Source: JBBRHQ01 sp963725315 (GTDB taxonomy: Bacteria; Actinomycetota; Thermoleophilia; Solirubrobacterales; 70-9). From it: a stretch of DNA of 64,000 bases. The notes beneath the pieces were generated by a model. That model was given only the letters and a program-made list of their open reading frames with translations. It was not told the origin of the DNA and did not search any database. The translations under genes were made by a program, and so were the position numbers. The stretch covers positions 1-64,000 of the forward strand of contig CAVRYA010000008.1 of assembly GCA_963725315.1 (NCBI GenBank), read 5' to 3'. Shown here one piece after another: positions 44,920 to 54,580 of the stretch; the first letter of the stretch is position 1; every line of letters begins with the position of its first letter.

Positions 44920-46444
44920 CCGCAGTTGGTCGGCGAGTTGCCGCCCGCGGCCGCCCTGGCCTTGTCGTAGGCGGCGACGTCCCTCTGGAACTGCGCGTTG
45001 GTGGAGGAGAAGCTGAGCCGATTGCAGCTCCCGGGCTTGGTCACGTAATAGAGGTAGTCGGCCCTGGAGGGGTTCGCCGCCGCCCGGACCGCGGCCATCC
45101 CAGGGTTGCCGATCGGCCCCGGCGGCAGCCCCTGGTTGATGCGGGTGTTGTAGGGAGAGCCCGTGGCGAGCTGGGAATCGGTCAGGGGACTGTCGTAGTT
45201 GCCGACGGCGAAGCGAACGGTCGCGTCGATCCCCAGGGCGATGTCGTCGTGGAGGCGGTTGTAGATCACCGCTGCGATGTCGCTGAAGTCCTGCGGCGCG
45301 CCCTCGTCCTCGATCATCGAGGCGATGATCAGGACGTCGTAGACGGTCAGGTTCTTCTTCTTCGCGTAGCTCATGTCGACGCCCTTGATCCTCTGCCGGA
45401 AGGTGTCGAGCTGGCGCTGGACGAGGTCGTCGACGCTCGGGTCCTTCGGCATCTCGTAGGTGGCCGGGAAGAGGAAGCCCTCGAGGTTGCGGGCGCGACC
45501 CTGGGCGCCGTAGCTGTTCGGATGGAAGCCCTTGGCCGAGACCGTGCTTCTCAGGTAGCTCCCGCGTGAGGCCGTCCTGGCGTGCGATCGCCGCGATCTG
45601 GAGCCGGCTGAGGCCCTCAGGGACGGTGACGTTGACGGTCTGCTTGACGGGCGGCTGGGAGAGCTCGTCGATCGCCGCCGAGTAGCTCATGTCCTTGCGC
45701 ATCAGGTGCCGCCCCGGGTAGAGCTCGGAGCGCTTGCCGGCCAGGGTCACGCGGATCTGGAACAGGGTCGAGTTGGAGATCGCGCCGCGGTCGGAGAGCA
45801 GGTCGCCGATCTCGCTGACGCTCGACCCCTTCGGCACCCGGACCTCGAAGGGTGCACCGGACCCGTCGCCGTGGAAGGGCTGGAACAGCGCCCAGGCGAA
45901 GCCGACCAGCAGAACGGCGACGACCCCGAGCGCCGCCAGGCCGAGGGGGCGGCGCAGTCTGCGGGCTGCCGCCCCTGGAGCTCGTGGCCGGCGCGGGCTC
46001 CCCGCCGGAGTCCTCCGGACCCCAGAACCGCTCCTCTGGCTCGAGCGGGTCGCCGGCGAGGACCGACCCCGCGCCGACCTCCTCTTCCGCGCGCGGCAAC
46101 TCGGGGGTGCGGCGGGCCACGGGCACGGCGGCGGGCTCCGAGGGTGTTGGCTCCGGCTCCTCGCCCGGGACGGCGGGCTGCTCGTCGGCGGCCGGGGCCT
46201 CGGGCTCAGGTGCCTCAGGAGGAGGCTCAGGCGCTGAGGGCTCGGGCTCCGGTGCCCGGGGCTCGGGCTCCGGCGCTGAGGGCTCGGGCTCCGGCTCCGG
46301 CTCGGGCTCGGGCTCCGGGCGGCTCTCCGCCTGGCGGGCACGGCGCTTCTCGTCGCGCTCCCGGCGACGCCTCGCCCGCTCGACCGCCGCGGGGTCGTCG
46401 GGATCGACGAAGGGGTCGTCCTCGAGCCACTCCTCAGGTGTCAT
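44916..46444 (-). CDS. mltG: Endolytic transglycosylase MltG, frameshifted twice
   Basis: MltG cuts nascent glycan strands at the membrane. The corrected protein is about 510 residues: a cytoplasmic head with long Glu/Pro repeats (EPEPEPEPEP, SAPEPEP) and basic stretches, one membrane helix (GLAALGVVAVLLVGFAWAL), a LysM-like segment, then the YceG domain with catalytic Glu in IIASMIEDEGAP and ATVRFAVGNYDSPLTDSQL. Frames change at about 45970-45982 (a GGGGCGG run in gene sense) and at about 45559-45566. ATG 46444 follows GGAGG at good spacing and overlaps ruvX by 11 bp. The paired shifts look like sequence errors. Confidence 0.85.
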
Positions 46445-46847
46445 CGCCACCCTCCCTCCGGTGGCGCGCGGCGACAGCTGCGAGGTAGTCCTCGAGCAGG
46501 TGTGCCGCCGCCAGCGAGTCCTCGGCCGCGCCGGCGCCGGCTCGCCGGCTGGCCTGCGCCATTCGCGTCGTCAGGCGTTCGTCGTAGGTCTCCACGGGAA
46601 CCGGCAGCGCTTCCCCGAGCTGCTCGCAAAACGCCCTGCTGGCCTCCGCCTGCGGCCCCTCGCTGCCGTCCATGTTGACCGGCAGGCCGACCACGACCCG
46701 CTCGGCGCCGAGCTCCTCGGCGACGCGGACGACCTCCCGCACGTCGGCGCGCTCGATCACGGCGAGAGGCCGCACCAGGGTGCCGCTGGGATCGGAGACG
46801 GCGCAGCCGATTCTTGCGGTCCCGTAATCGAGGGCGAGCACCCGCAT
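46434..46847 (-). CDS. ruvX: RuvX/YqgF Holliday junction resolvase-like
   Basis: This 137-residue RNase H-fold protein of the YqgF family is implicated in pre-16S rRNA processing or junction resolution. MRVLALDYGTARIGCAVSD carries the first catalytic Asp, with VVVGLPVNMDGSEG, ETYDERLTTRMA and the late EDSLAAAHLLEDYL. It sits between alaS and mltG, the usual actinobacterial order. The conserved acidic residues are intact. Confidence 0.93.
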   Translation of the reverse strand: MRVLALDYGTARIGCAVSDPSGTLVRPLAVIERADVREVVRVAEELGAERVVVGLPVNMDGSEGPQAEASRAFCEQLGEALPVPVETYDERLTTRMAQASRRAGAGAAEDSLAAAHLLEDYLAAVAARHRREGGDDT

Positions 46848-46851
46848 GCGC

Positions 46852-49468
46852 TCAGCCGAGCCCCCGCTCGATCGTCGCCCGGGCGGTGGCGATCGCCTCT
46901 GCGAGCTTCTCCGCGTCGCGGCCGCCGGCCTGGGCCATGTCGTCACGACCGCCCCCGCCGCCGCCGACCACAGCGGCGGCCTCGCGGACGACGGCTCCGG
47001 CCGAGAGGCCGCGCTCCACCGCGGCCGGCGAGAACAGGGCGACCAGCGCCACCTTGCCGTCGCCGGCGCCACCGAGGACCACCGCCGAGCCCTCCAGCGA
47101 GGTCTGCACCCGGTTGGCCAGCTCCAGCAGCTGCTTCTGATCGGCGAATCCGGCCTCGGCCGCGACGACGCTGATCCCGCCCAGCTCCGCAGCCTCGCCG
47201 AGCAGCCGCTTCGACTCCTCGCCCAGGCTGCGGGCCAAGGCGTCGCCGGCCTCCTCGCCGGCCTGGCGGACCTGCTCGGCCGCCCGCCGCGCCCCCGCCA
47301 GCGGGTCCTGCGGCGACCCCAGCAGCTCGCCCGCCTCGCGCAGCTCGTCGGCGCGGCTGCGGAACCAGTCGATCGCGGCGGGGCCGGTGAGAGCCTCCAC
47401 GCGGCGCACGTTGGCGGCGCTCGAGCCCTCGCTGAGGACCTTGAAGATCCCCACCTCGGCCGTGTTGGAGACGTGGGTGCCGCCACAGAGCTCGCGCGAG
47501 ACCTCGTCGACCTCGACCACCCGCACCCACTCGCCGTACTTCTCGCCGAACAGCGCCATCGCCCCCAGCCGCTCTGCCTCGCCCCGGTCCATGTAGAGCC
47601 AGCGGACCGGCCGGCTCGCCTTGATCCATTCGTTGACGCGGTCCTCGATCGCCCGCAGCTCCTCGGGGCCGAGGGCGTGACCGTGGGTGAAGTCGAAGCG
47701 CAGCTTGTCAGGACGCACCGCGGAGCCCGCCTGGCGCACGTGGCTCCCCAGCCGCTCCCGCAGCGCCGCGTGGAGCAGATGGGTCGCGGTGTGGTTGCGC
47801 ATCGTCGCGTGCCGCGTCTCGCGGTCCACCTCGGCCTCGACGCGGATGCCAGTCTCCGACGGGCCGCCGTCCAGCTCCAAGGCTTGGTCGTCTCCGACCC
47901 GGTAGACGTCGAGGACCCGGGCCTCACCGCCCTCCCAGCTCACCCTTCCGGAGTCGGCGACCTGGCCGCCGCCCTCCGCGTAGAAGGGGCTCTCCTCGAG
48001 CTTCGCCAGCACCCGCTCGCCATCGGGGGCGAGAGCCGCGACTCCGGTGCTCGCCCGCAGCGACTCGTAGCCGACGAAGCGGGTCGGCGCCGCGGCCGGA
48101 GACGAAGCCGAGCACCCGTCCGTGGTGATCCTCGGAGCCGTGGGCCGTCGCGGCGCCGCCGCGGGCGCGCTGGCGCTGCTCGTCCATCAGCTCCTCGAAG
48201 CCCTGGTCGTCGACCGAGAGGCCCTGCTCTGCGAGGAGCTCCTTGGTCAGGTCATATGGGAAGCCGTAGGTGTCGTGGAGCTTGAAGGCGTCGGCCGCCT
48301 CGATCCAGGAGGTCTCCGACTCGCGCGCCTCGGCGACCAGGCGCTCGAGCAGCTCGCTGCCGCGCTCCAGGGTGCGGCCGAAGCTCTCCTCCTCGTCGGC
48401 GACCCAGCGGGCGATCGACTCCCGCTCGGCGACGATCTCGGGGTAGGCCTCGCCCATCACCTCGATCGTCCGCTCGGCGAAGCGCCCCAGCCAGGGCGCC
48501 TCGAGCCCCATCGTGCGGCCCTGCTGGATCGCCCGGCGCATGATCCGCCGCAGGATGTAGCCGCGGTCCTCGTTCGAGGGCACGACGCCGTCGGCGATCA
48601 GGAAGGCGGTGCCGCGGGAGTGATCGGCGACGATCCGCATCGCGCGGGTGGTCGCCGCGTCCTCGCCGTAGGAGCGACCCGAGAGCTCCTCGCCAAGCTC
48701 GATCAGCGGCCGCAGGAGGTCCGTCTCGAACACCGAGGGGACGTCCTGGAGGATCGCCGCCATCCGCTCCAGCCCCATGCCGGTGTCGATGTTGCGCATC
48801 GGCAGCTCGCTCAGGGTGCCGTCCTCGGCCAGGTCGTAGCCCATGAAGACGTGGTTCCAGAACTCGAGGAAGCGGTCGGTGTCGTCGCCGGGCCTCTCGC
48901 CGGGAGCCCCGAACTCCTCGCCGCGGTCGTAGTAGAGCTCCGAGCAGGGGCCGCAGGGACCGGCCGGGCCGCCCTGCCAGAAGTTCTCCGAGCGGGGCAG
49001 GGCGACGATCCTCTCCTCGGGCAGCCCGATCCCCTTCCAGATCTCGACCGCCTCGGAATCGGGGCCGAGGCCGAGCTCCTCGTCGCCGCCGAAAACGGTC
49101 ACCCAGATCTGGGAGGGGTCGAAGCCGAAGCCCTCGATCGAGAGCTGCCAGCCCATCTCGATCGACTCCTGCTTGTAGTAGTCGCCGAAGCTCCAGTTGC
49201 CGAGCATCTCGAAGAAGGTGAGGTGGCGAGCGGTGTTGCCGACCTCCTCGATGTCGGTGGTGCGAAAGCACTTCTGCACGTCGGTCACCCGGGCCGCCGG
49301 AGGGTCCTCGAGGCCGAGGAAGCTGGGCTTGAAGGGCTGCATCCCGGCCGTCGTCAGCAGCACCGAGGGGTCGTGCGAGGCGGGCACGAGCGAGGCGGAG
49401 GTCACGCGCAGGTGGTCTCGCTGCTCGAAGAAGGAGAGGTAGGTCTCGCGGATCTGGGAGGCTCGCAT
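46852..49468 (-). CDS. alaS: Alanyl-tRNA synthetase, frameshifted
   Basis: Corrected length is about 870 residues. The class II catalytic core is present (VLLTTAGMQPFKPSFLG, TARHLTFFEMLGNWSFGDYY, WNHVFMGY), then the tRNA recognition region, the editing domain (MRNHTATHLLHAALRERLG; CGGTHVSNTAEVG) and the C-terminal DHHA1 part. The frame shifts once at about 48094-48097, at a GGCC step: VLGFVS continues in the other frame as AAAPTRFVGYESLRAS. No second alaS is in view and the gene should be essential, so the shift is probably a base-calling error. TAGGCT lies 9 nt before the ATG. Confidence 0.92.
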
Positions 49469-49504
49469 GGAGGGGAGAGCCTAAGGCTAGAAAGCGCCAA
49501 CCCG

Positions 49505-49550
49505 ACGTGGGACCTTTCAAGCGTCTATTGGCGGCTCAAAGGTCCCACGT
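49505..49550. repeat. 13-bp perfect inverted repeat before alaS
   Basis: ACGTGGGACCTTT (49505-49517) pairs perfectly with AAAGGTCCCACGT (49538-49550) around a 20-nt loop. It fills the gap between the mnmA stop and the alaS start. No T run follows on either strand. It could be an attenuator, a bidirectional transcription boundary or a protein-binding site. Confidence 0.6.
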
Positions 49551-49564
49551 ACGCGGCGGCTTCC

Positions 49565-51007
49565 TCAGGCGGCGATGGTGGCGTGGCCGACGATCGCTTC
49601 TCCGCGCAGCAGCACGGCGGTCTGCCCGGGAGCCGGCCCTGCGAAGGGCCGCGTGAGGCTGAGGCGCAGGCTCGGGTGTCGCCCGGCGCCGGCGTCTCCC
49701 TCGATCGCGGCGCCAACCGCCTCGGCGTGGTAACGGAGCCTCACCGCGTCGACGCACTCGCCGTCGCGGTGAAGCACGGCGTCGCGCAAGCGCACCTCGC
49801 GCCGTTCCAGCTCCACGAGGTCACCGACCGTCACCGTGTTCGCGCCGGCGTCGGTGGCCAGCACGTAGAGGGGGCGGTCCGAGGCCACGCCGATGCCCCG
49901 CCGCTGCCCGACGGTGAAGTGATGGTGGCCGCGGTGGCGCCCCAGCTTGCGCCCGCCTCGGTCGAGGAGATCGCCGTCGCGATCGCCAAGGTCGCCGTGC
50001 CGGCGCAGGAAGGCGCGCTTGCCCTGCCCGGCGAGGAAGCAAAGGTCCTGGCTCTCGGGCTTGCGGGCGACGGGCAGGCCGTGGCGCGCGGCCAGCGCCC
50101 GCACCTCGGCCTTGGGGCGCTCGGCCAGCGGGAAGCGCAGGCGGGCCAGCAGCTCGGGGGGCAGGGCGGCGAGCATGTAGCTCTGGTCCTTGGCGGCGTC
50201 AGCGGCGGGCACGAGCAGCTCGCCCTCGGGCTCCGAGATCGTACGGGCGTAGTGGCCGGTGACCAGATCCGCCGCCCCTATCCGGTCGGCGAGCGACAGC
50301 ATCGCGGCGATCCTCACCTCGCCGTTGCAGAGCACGCACGGATTCGGGGTCTCCCCGGCCGCGTAGCCGGAGAGGAACTCTCCCACCACCCGACGGCGGA
50401 AGACGTCCTCGAGGTCGAGCGTCAGGTGTGGCAGGCCGAGCGAGTGGGCCAGCCCGCGGGCTCCGAGCACCGCCTCGGGCGAGCAGCAGGCCTTGGTGCC
50501 GTCGGTCTCGGGGTCGGCCCAGAGCTTGACCGTCACCGCGACAACGTCGGCGCCGCGCTCGCGCTCGAGCAGCGCCGCGACGGCGCTGTCGACGCCGCCC
50601 GAGACGGCGACCAGGACGCGGCCTGGGTCTGGATCAGCGAGACGGGTGCCCGAGCCCGCCGCGGCGGAGAGGGCGCGGTGAAGGGCGTCGGTGGCGAGCC
50701 GGGCGGCGTGCTGCTTGCCGGGGCTGAGGCCGCCAAGGGCCTCTTCCACCTCGGCCGGGCCGATCGTCGCCGCATCAAGAACCCCAGCGCCCTCGATCAG
50801 CTCGGCAGCAGCGTTGGCCGCCGCGCGGGTGGCGCCGCAGCCCTCGGTGTCGAGGCTGACGGCGGCCAACCGCCCCTGATCGATCGTCAGCGAGATCCGC
50901 ACCAGATCGCCACAGGGGGCTCCCCCCGCGGCTCCGGTGAACGAGCCCGGGGCCGCCGGCCCGATCCGCGAGGTCTCAGCGAGCTGGGTCTCGAATGCTT
51001 CGTTCAC
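49565..51007 (-). CDS. mnmA: IscU-like domain fused to MnmA thiouridylase
   Basis: This 480-residue fusion has an IscU/NifU-like scaffold domain at residues 1-115 with Cys32 and Asp34 (APCGD) and Cys57 (EGCGATRAA). The third IscU Cys is replaced: KQHAARLATDAL has Ala101 after the conserved His100. Residues 130-480 are MnmA, which thiolates U34 of Lys/Glu/Gln tRNAs: PP-loop VSGGVDSAVAAL, catalytic CVLCNGEVR, KDQSYMLAALP, ESQDLCFLAG and HHFTVGQRRGIGV. GTG 51007 has a T tract rather than a Shine-Dalgarno upstream. The fusion suggests direct iron-sulfur or sulfur supply to the thiolase. Confidence 0.9.
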   Translation of the reverse strand: MNEAFETQLAETSRIGPAAPGSFTGAAGGAPCGDLVRISLTIDQGRLAAVSLDTEGCGATRAAANAAAELIEGAGVLDAATIGPAEVEEALGGLSPGKQHAARLATDALHRALSAAAGSGTRLADPDPGRVLVAVSGGVDSAVAALLERERGADVVAVTVKLWADPETDGTKACCSPEAVLGARGLAHSLGLPHLTLDLEDVFRRRVVGEFLSGYAAGETPNPCVLCNGEVRIAAMLSLADRIGAADLVTGHYARTISEPEGELLVPAADAAKDQSYMLAALPPELLARLRFPLAERPKAEVRALAARHGLPVARKPESQDLCFLAGQGKRAFLRRHGDLGDRDGDLLDRGGRKLGRHRGHHHFTVGQRRGIGVASDRPLYVLATDAGANTVTVGDLVELERREVRLRDAVLHRDGECVDAVRLRYHAEAVGAAIEGDAGAGRHPSLRLSLTRPFAGPAPGQTAVLLRGEAIVGHATIAA

Positions 51008-51008
51008 G

Positions 51009-51190
51009 AAAAAGAGGCCCCAACCCGGCGTTACCACCCCTGGCTTTGATCCCTTCAGAGAAGGTGGGTGCCTACTCCTGACCCCACGGGGCCCGGAGAT
51101 ACCGGCTCCCAAGCCGTTTGTGTTGGGTCAAACGGTGGGATGGCTGGCGCACGGGCTAGAGCCACCGGGAACCGTAGCAGCGGCGGGGCC
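51009..51190 (-). ncRNA. Candidate structured RNA or leader
   Basis: About 180 nt on the minus strand lacks a gene but is full of pairings. GGCCCC (51185-51190) matches GGGGCC (51016-51021) at the ends. CCGTTTG/CAAACGG forms a hairpin around 51113-51134. CACCC...GGGTG encloses CCTTC-TCT-GAAGG. The end is GGGGCCTC-TTTTT, one nt before the mnmA start. The stretch GGCACCCACCTTC resembles 6S RNA; AGGGGTGGTAACGCCGGG loosely resembles a T-box. Neither is proven. Confidence 0.4.
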
Positions 51191-51192
51191 GA

Positions 51193-51495
51193 TCACTCGA
51201 TGTTGGAGAGCATCATCTCCGCCTCGCTCCAGCTCTCCGGGGGCACCCGTAGGGCGATGTCGCCGCGCCCGAAGCGGTCCAGCTCCCAGTCCGCAGTCAG
51301 CGCCGACTCGATCCCGGCCTCGGTCAGCGACTGGTGCCAGGCGCGTGCGGTGCCGAGGTCGCCGAAGTCCCGCACCACCTCCCACTCGTCGAAGCGGGGG
51401 TCGCCGACGTGGACCGGGGTCTGACCTGGACCGGGCGTGCGGCTGCGGATGCGGTCGCGAAGCCACTCGAACGGGCTCCTCGGCTCCTCGCTCAC
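51193..51495 (-). CDS. Small DUF2007-like protein
   Basis: This 100-residue protein has a C-terminal compact ferredoxin-like segment: ARAWHQSLTEAGIESALTAD then GDIALRVPPESWSEAEMML. This resembles the putative signal-transducing DUF2007 family, which has no known activity. The N-terminal part is charged (FEWLRDRIRSRTPG). It follows aspS by about 20 bp and is likely co-transcribed. Confidence 0.7.
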   Translation of the reverse strand: MSEEPRSPFEWLRDRIRSRTPGPGQTPVHVGDPRFDEWEVVRDFGDLGTARAWHQSLTEAGIESALTADWELDRFGRGDIALRVPPESWSEAEMMLSNIE

Positions 51496-51514
51496 CGATG
51501 CGCCTCCCCGTCGC

Positions 51515-53305
51515 TCAGCCGGGCCGCCTGGCGCGCGCCTGGAGCCCGAGCTCGCGGAGCTGGCGCTCGTCGACCGGGGCGGGGGCCGCGGTGAGCGGAT
51601 CGCCGCCTGAGGCGGTCTTCGGGAAGGCGATCACGTCGCGGATCGAGTCCGTGCCGTGCAGCAGCGCGACCCAGCGATCGAGCCCGTAGGCGATGCCCCC
51701 GTGCGGCGGGGCGCCGTAGCGCAGCGCCTCGAGCAGGAAGCCGAAGCGCTCCTCGGCCTCCTCGCGACCGATCCCGAGAACCTCGAAGGCAGCCCGCTGG
51801 ACCTCGGGGTCGTGGATTCGGATCGAGCCGCCACCCAGCTCGACCCCGTTCCAGACCATGTCGTAGGCGAGCGCCCGGGCGGCGCCGGGGTCGGCCGGTT
51901 CGATCCCCGAGGCTGGGGAGGTGAACGGGTGATGGAGCGGCTCCCAGCGATCCTCCTCCGGGTCGTGCTCGAAGAGCGGCCAGTCGACGATCCAGTTGAG
52001 CTCGTTCGCTCCATCGGGGATCAGCCCCCAGCGCCGGCCGAGCCGCTGGCGCAGGCCGCCAAGGATCGCCGCCGCCCGCGCCTCCTCGTCGGCGGCGATC
52101 AGCATCAGATCCCCCTCGGAGGCGCCGAGGCGCTGGTTGAGGCCGGAGAGCTCCTCGGCCGAGAGGAACTTGGCGATCGGCGCGCGCCAACCATCGCCTT
52201 CGCGGAAAGCCCAGACGAGTCCCTTGGCGCCGAGCTCCTTGGCCTCTTCGATCAGCCCGTCGAGCTCAGCCCGCGAGAGGTCCCGCTGCCCGGCGTTGAG
52301 GCCGCGGACGACCCCGCCGGAGCCGATCACCGCGCCGAAGGCGTTGAACTCGGTGCCCTCGAGCAGGTCGGTGAGGTCGGCGATCTCGAGCCCGAAGCGG
52401 GTGTCCGGCCGGTCCGTGCCGAAGCGCGCGATCGCCTCGTCGTAGGCGATCCGGGGGAACGGCGGAGTGACCTCGATTCCCATCTCGCCCAGCACGTGGG
52501 CGATCAGGCGCTCGTTGAGGTCGATCACGTCCTCGACCCCGACAAATGACATTTCGAGATCCAATTGGGTGAAGTCGGGCTGGCGGTCGGCCCGCAGGTC
52601 CTCGTCGCGGAAGCAGCGGGCGATCTGGAAGTAGCGCTCGAACCCGGCGACCATCAGCAGCTGCTTGAAGAGCTGCGGTGACTGCGGCAGGGCGTAGAAG
52701 GAGCCCTGCTGGAGGCGGCTGGGGACAAGAAAGTCGCGGGCGCCCTCGGGGGTCGAGCGGGTCAGCACCGGGGTCTCGATCTCGTAGAAGCCCTCCGCGC
52801 CGAGGAAGCTCCGCATCGAGGTCGTCACCCGATGTCGGAGCGCCAGCGCCCGCTGCATCGGCTCCCGGCGCAGATCGAGATAACGGTGGCGCAGGCGGGC
52901 GTCCTCGCCGACCTCGCCCGAAAAGCCCTCGATTTCGAACGGGGGCGTCTCGGCATCTGCGAGCACCTCGGCTTCGGCGACGAGCACCTCGACCTCGCCG
53001 GTTGGCAGATCCGGGTTGACCGTCTCCTCCGATCGCCTCACCACCTCGCCAGAGGCGGTGAGCACGTCCTCCGCCCGCAGCCCGTGGGCCATCTCGTGCG
53101 CCTCCCCCGCGGTGTCGGGGTTGAAGACGAGCTGCACGATCCCGGTGCGGTCGCGCAGATCGATGAAGATCAGACCGCCATGGTCGCGGCGGCGATGGAC
53201 CCAGCCGGCGACCCGCGCCTCCGAGCCGACCCGGTCGGGCAGCACCTGGCCGCACCAGGTGTCGCGGTAGGAGTTGGGGCGAAGGGCCGGAAGGGGCTCG
53301 CTCAC
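51515..53305 (-). CDS. aspS: Aspartyl-tRNA synthetase
   Basis: This 596-residue bacterial-type AspRS has an N-terminal OB fold (VAGWVHRRRDHGGLIFIDLRDRTG), class II motif 2 (FQIARCFRDEDLRADRQPDF), an inserted GAD domain around 290-400, and motif 3 (GIAYGLDRWVALL). GTG 53305 overlaps the hisS stop (GTGA). The large bacterial form can be discriminating or not; anticodon-loop specificity cannot be judged here. No asnS is seen in the window although tRNA-Asn is present. Confidence 0.96.
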   Translation of the reverse strand: MSEPLPALRPNSYRDTWCGQVLPDRVGSEARVAGWVHRRRDHGGLIFIDLRDRTGIVQLVFNPDTAGEAHEMAHGLRAEDVLTASGEVVRRSEETVNPDLPTGEVEVLVAEAEVLADAETPPFEIEGFSGEVGEDARLRHRYLDLRREPMQRALALRHRVTTSMRSFLGAEGFYEIETPVLTRSTPEGARDFLVPSRLQQGSFYALPQSPQLFKQLLMVAGFERYFQIARCFRDEDLRADRQPDFTQLDLEMSFVGVEDVIDLNERLIAHVLGEMGIEVTPPFPRIAYDEAIARFGTDRPDTRFGLEIADLTDLLEGTEFNAFGAVIGSGGVVRGLNAGQRDLSRAELDGLIEEAKELGAKGLVWAFREGDGWRAPIAKFLSAEELSGLNQRLGASEGDLMLIAADEEARAAAILGGLRQRLGRRWGLIPDGANELNWIVDWPLFEHDPEEDRWEPLHHPFTSPASGIEPADPGAARALAYDMVWNGVELGGGSIRIHDPEVQRAAFEVLGIGREEAEERFGFLLEALRYGAPPHGGIAYGLDRWVALLHGTDSIRDVIAFPKTASGGDPLTAAPAPVDERQLRELGLQARARRPG

Positions 53306-54561
53306 GAGCCGTCCCTCCTCAGCTCCTCGAGGCGCTCGATCGCCGCGACCGGGTCGAGCGAGCTCTGGTCGCCACTCTGCATGTCGCGGAGCTGGGCCGA
53401 GCCGTCCTCCTCGAGGATCACCGTCGCCCTGGCGCCGATACGGTCGGCCTGCTTGAGCTGTCCCTTCAGCCCCCGGGCGCCGAGGTCGAGCTCCGCCGAG
53501 AGCCCGGCGTTTCGCAGCTCGGCAACCAGGGCCAGCGCCCGCCGGCGCTGCTCGGGGTCGGTGGCGGCGACGAAGGCGTCGCACGGCTCCGCGGAGACCT
53601 CCGCTTCCGCGCCCATCGCCAGCAGGATCCTCTCGATGCCCGCCGCCCAGCCGGCGGCGGGAGTCGCCGGCCCACCGACCTGCTGGACCAGGCGGTCGTA
53701 GCGGCCGCCGCCGCCGATCTGGGACTGGGCGCCGAGGTGGGCGCAGTCGAGCTCGAACACGGTGCGGGTGTAGTAGTCCAGCCCGCGCACCAGGGTGTCG
53801 TCGATCTCGTAGGAGACGCCGTTGGCGTCGAGCAGCGAGCGGACGGCCTCGAAGTGCTCGGCGTCGTCGCCGTCGAGGCGCTCGAGCAACCTCGGCGCGC
53901 CGGCCATCACCTCATGGGTGCCCTCGTCCTTGGAGTCGAATGCCCGCATCGGGTTGGCATCGATCCGCTCGCGCACGTCGCCCGCCAGCCGCGACTCGTT
54001 CGCGCGTAGGTAGGCGATCAGCTCGTCGCGGTAGGAGGCGCGCGACTCGGGCGAGCCGAGGCTGGAGAGCCGCAGCGTCACCCCGGGCACCCCCAGCTCG
54101 CCGATGATCTCCTCGAAGAGCATGATCACCTCGGCGTCGACCAGCGGATCGTCGGAGCCGATCGCCTCGGCCCCGAACTGGTGGAACTGGCGGTAGCGGC
54201 CGGCCTGGGGCGCCTCGTAGCGGAAGAAGGGGCCCCAGTAGAAGAGCTTCACGGGCTGGGCCAGCTTGTGCATCCCGTGCTCGACGTAGGCGCGGCAGAC
54301 CGAGGCGGTGCCCTCAGGCCGCAGGCTGATGCTGCGCCCGCCGCGGTCCTCGAAGGTGAACATCTCCTTCTCGACCACGTCGGTCCCCTCCCCCACCCCG
54401 CGCTCGAACAGCTCGGTGTCCTCGAAGATCGGGGTCTCGATGCGGCCGTAGCCGGCCCGCCCGAAGACGCCGCGCACGACCCCCTCGAGGCGGTCTCGGG
54501 CGCGCGCGTCGGCCGGAAGGACGTCGAAGGTCCCCTTCGGTGCTTGGGCGCCTGCGCTCAT
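53302..54561 (-). CDS. hisS: Histidyl-tRNA synthetase
   Basis: This 419-residue class II HisRS starts APKGTFDVLPADA and has motif 2 (FFRYEAPQAGRYRQFHQFGAE), the His-specific VRGLDYYTRTVFEL and GGGGRYDRLVQQVGG, motif 3 WAAGIERIL, and a C-terminal anticodon-binding domain. It follows the MBL gene and precedes aspS, the order seen in mycobacteria. Confidence 0.96.
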   Translation of the reverse strand: MSAGAQAPKGTFDVLPADARARDRLEGVVRGVFGRAGYGRIETPIFEDTELFERGVGEGTDVVEKEMFTFEDRGGRSISLRPEGTASVCRAYVEHGMHKLAQPVKLFYWGPFFRYEAPQAGRYRQFHQFGAEAIGSDDPLVDAEVIMLFEEIIGELGVPGVTLRLSSLGSPESRASYRDELIAYLRANESRLAGDVRERIDANPMRAFDSKDEGTHEVMAGAPRLLERLDGDDAEHFEAVRSLLDANGVSYEIDDTLVRGLDYYTRTVFELDCAHLGAQSQIGGGGRYDRLVQQVGGPATPAAGWAAGIERILLAMGAEAEVSAEPCDAFVAATDPEQRRRALALVAELRNAGLSAELDLGARGLKGQLKQADRIGARATVILEEDGSAQLRDMQSGDQSSLDPVAAIERLEELRRDGS

Positions 54562-54580
54562 CGGCTTGCGGTCGCGCCGT

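Noticed and set aside
48090..48100. Programmed ribosomal frameshift in alaS
   Set aside because: No slippery heptamer or stimulatory structure is evident, and similar single-base shifts occur in several unrelated genes, so sequence error is simpler.
49505..49550. Rho-independent terminator
   Set aside because: The hairpin is strong, but neither strand has a T tract after it.
51020..51045. T-box riboswitch call for mnmA-alaS
   Set aside because: The AGGGGTGG string is only a partial match and no stem I with specifier loop could be built. Kept only as one option for the candidate RNA.
48122..51049. Very long plus-strand open frame opposite alaS and mnmA
   Set aside because: Same high-GC shadow effect; the minus-strand genes are well-known enzymes.
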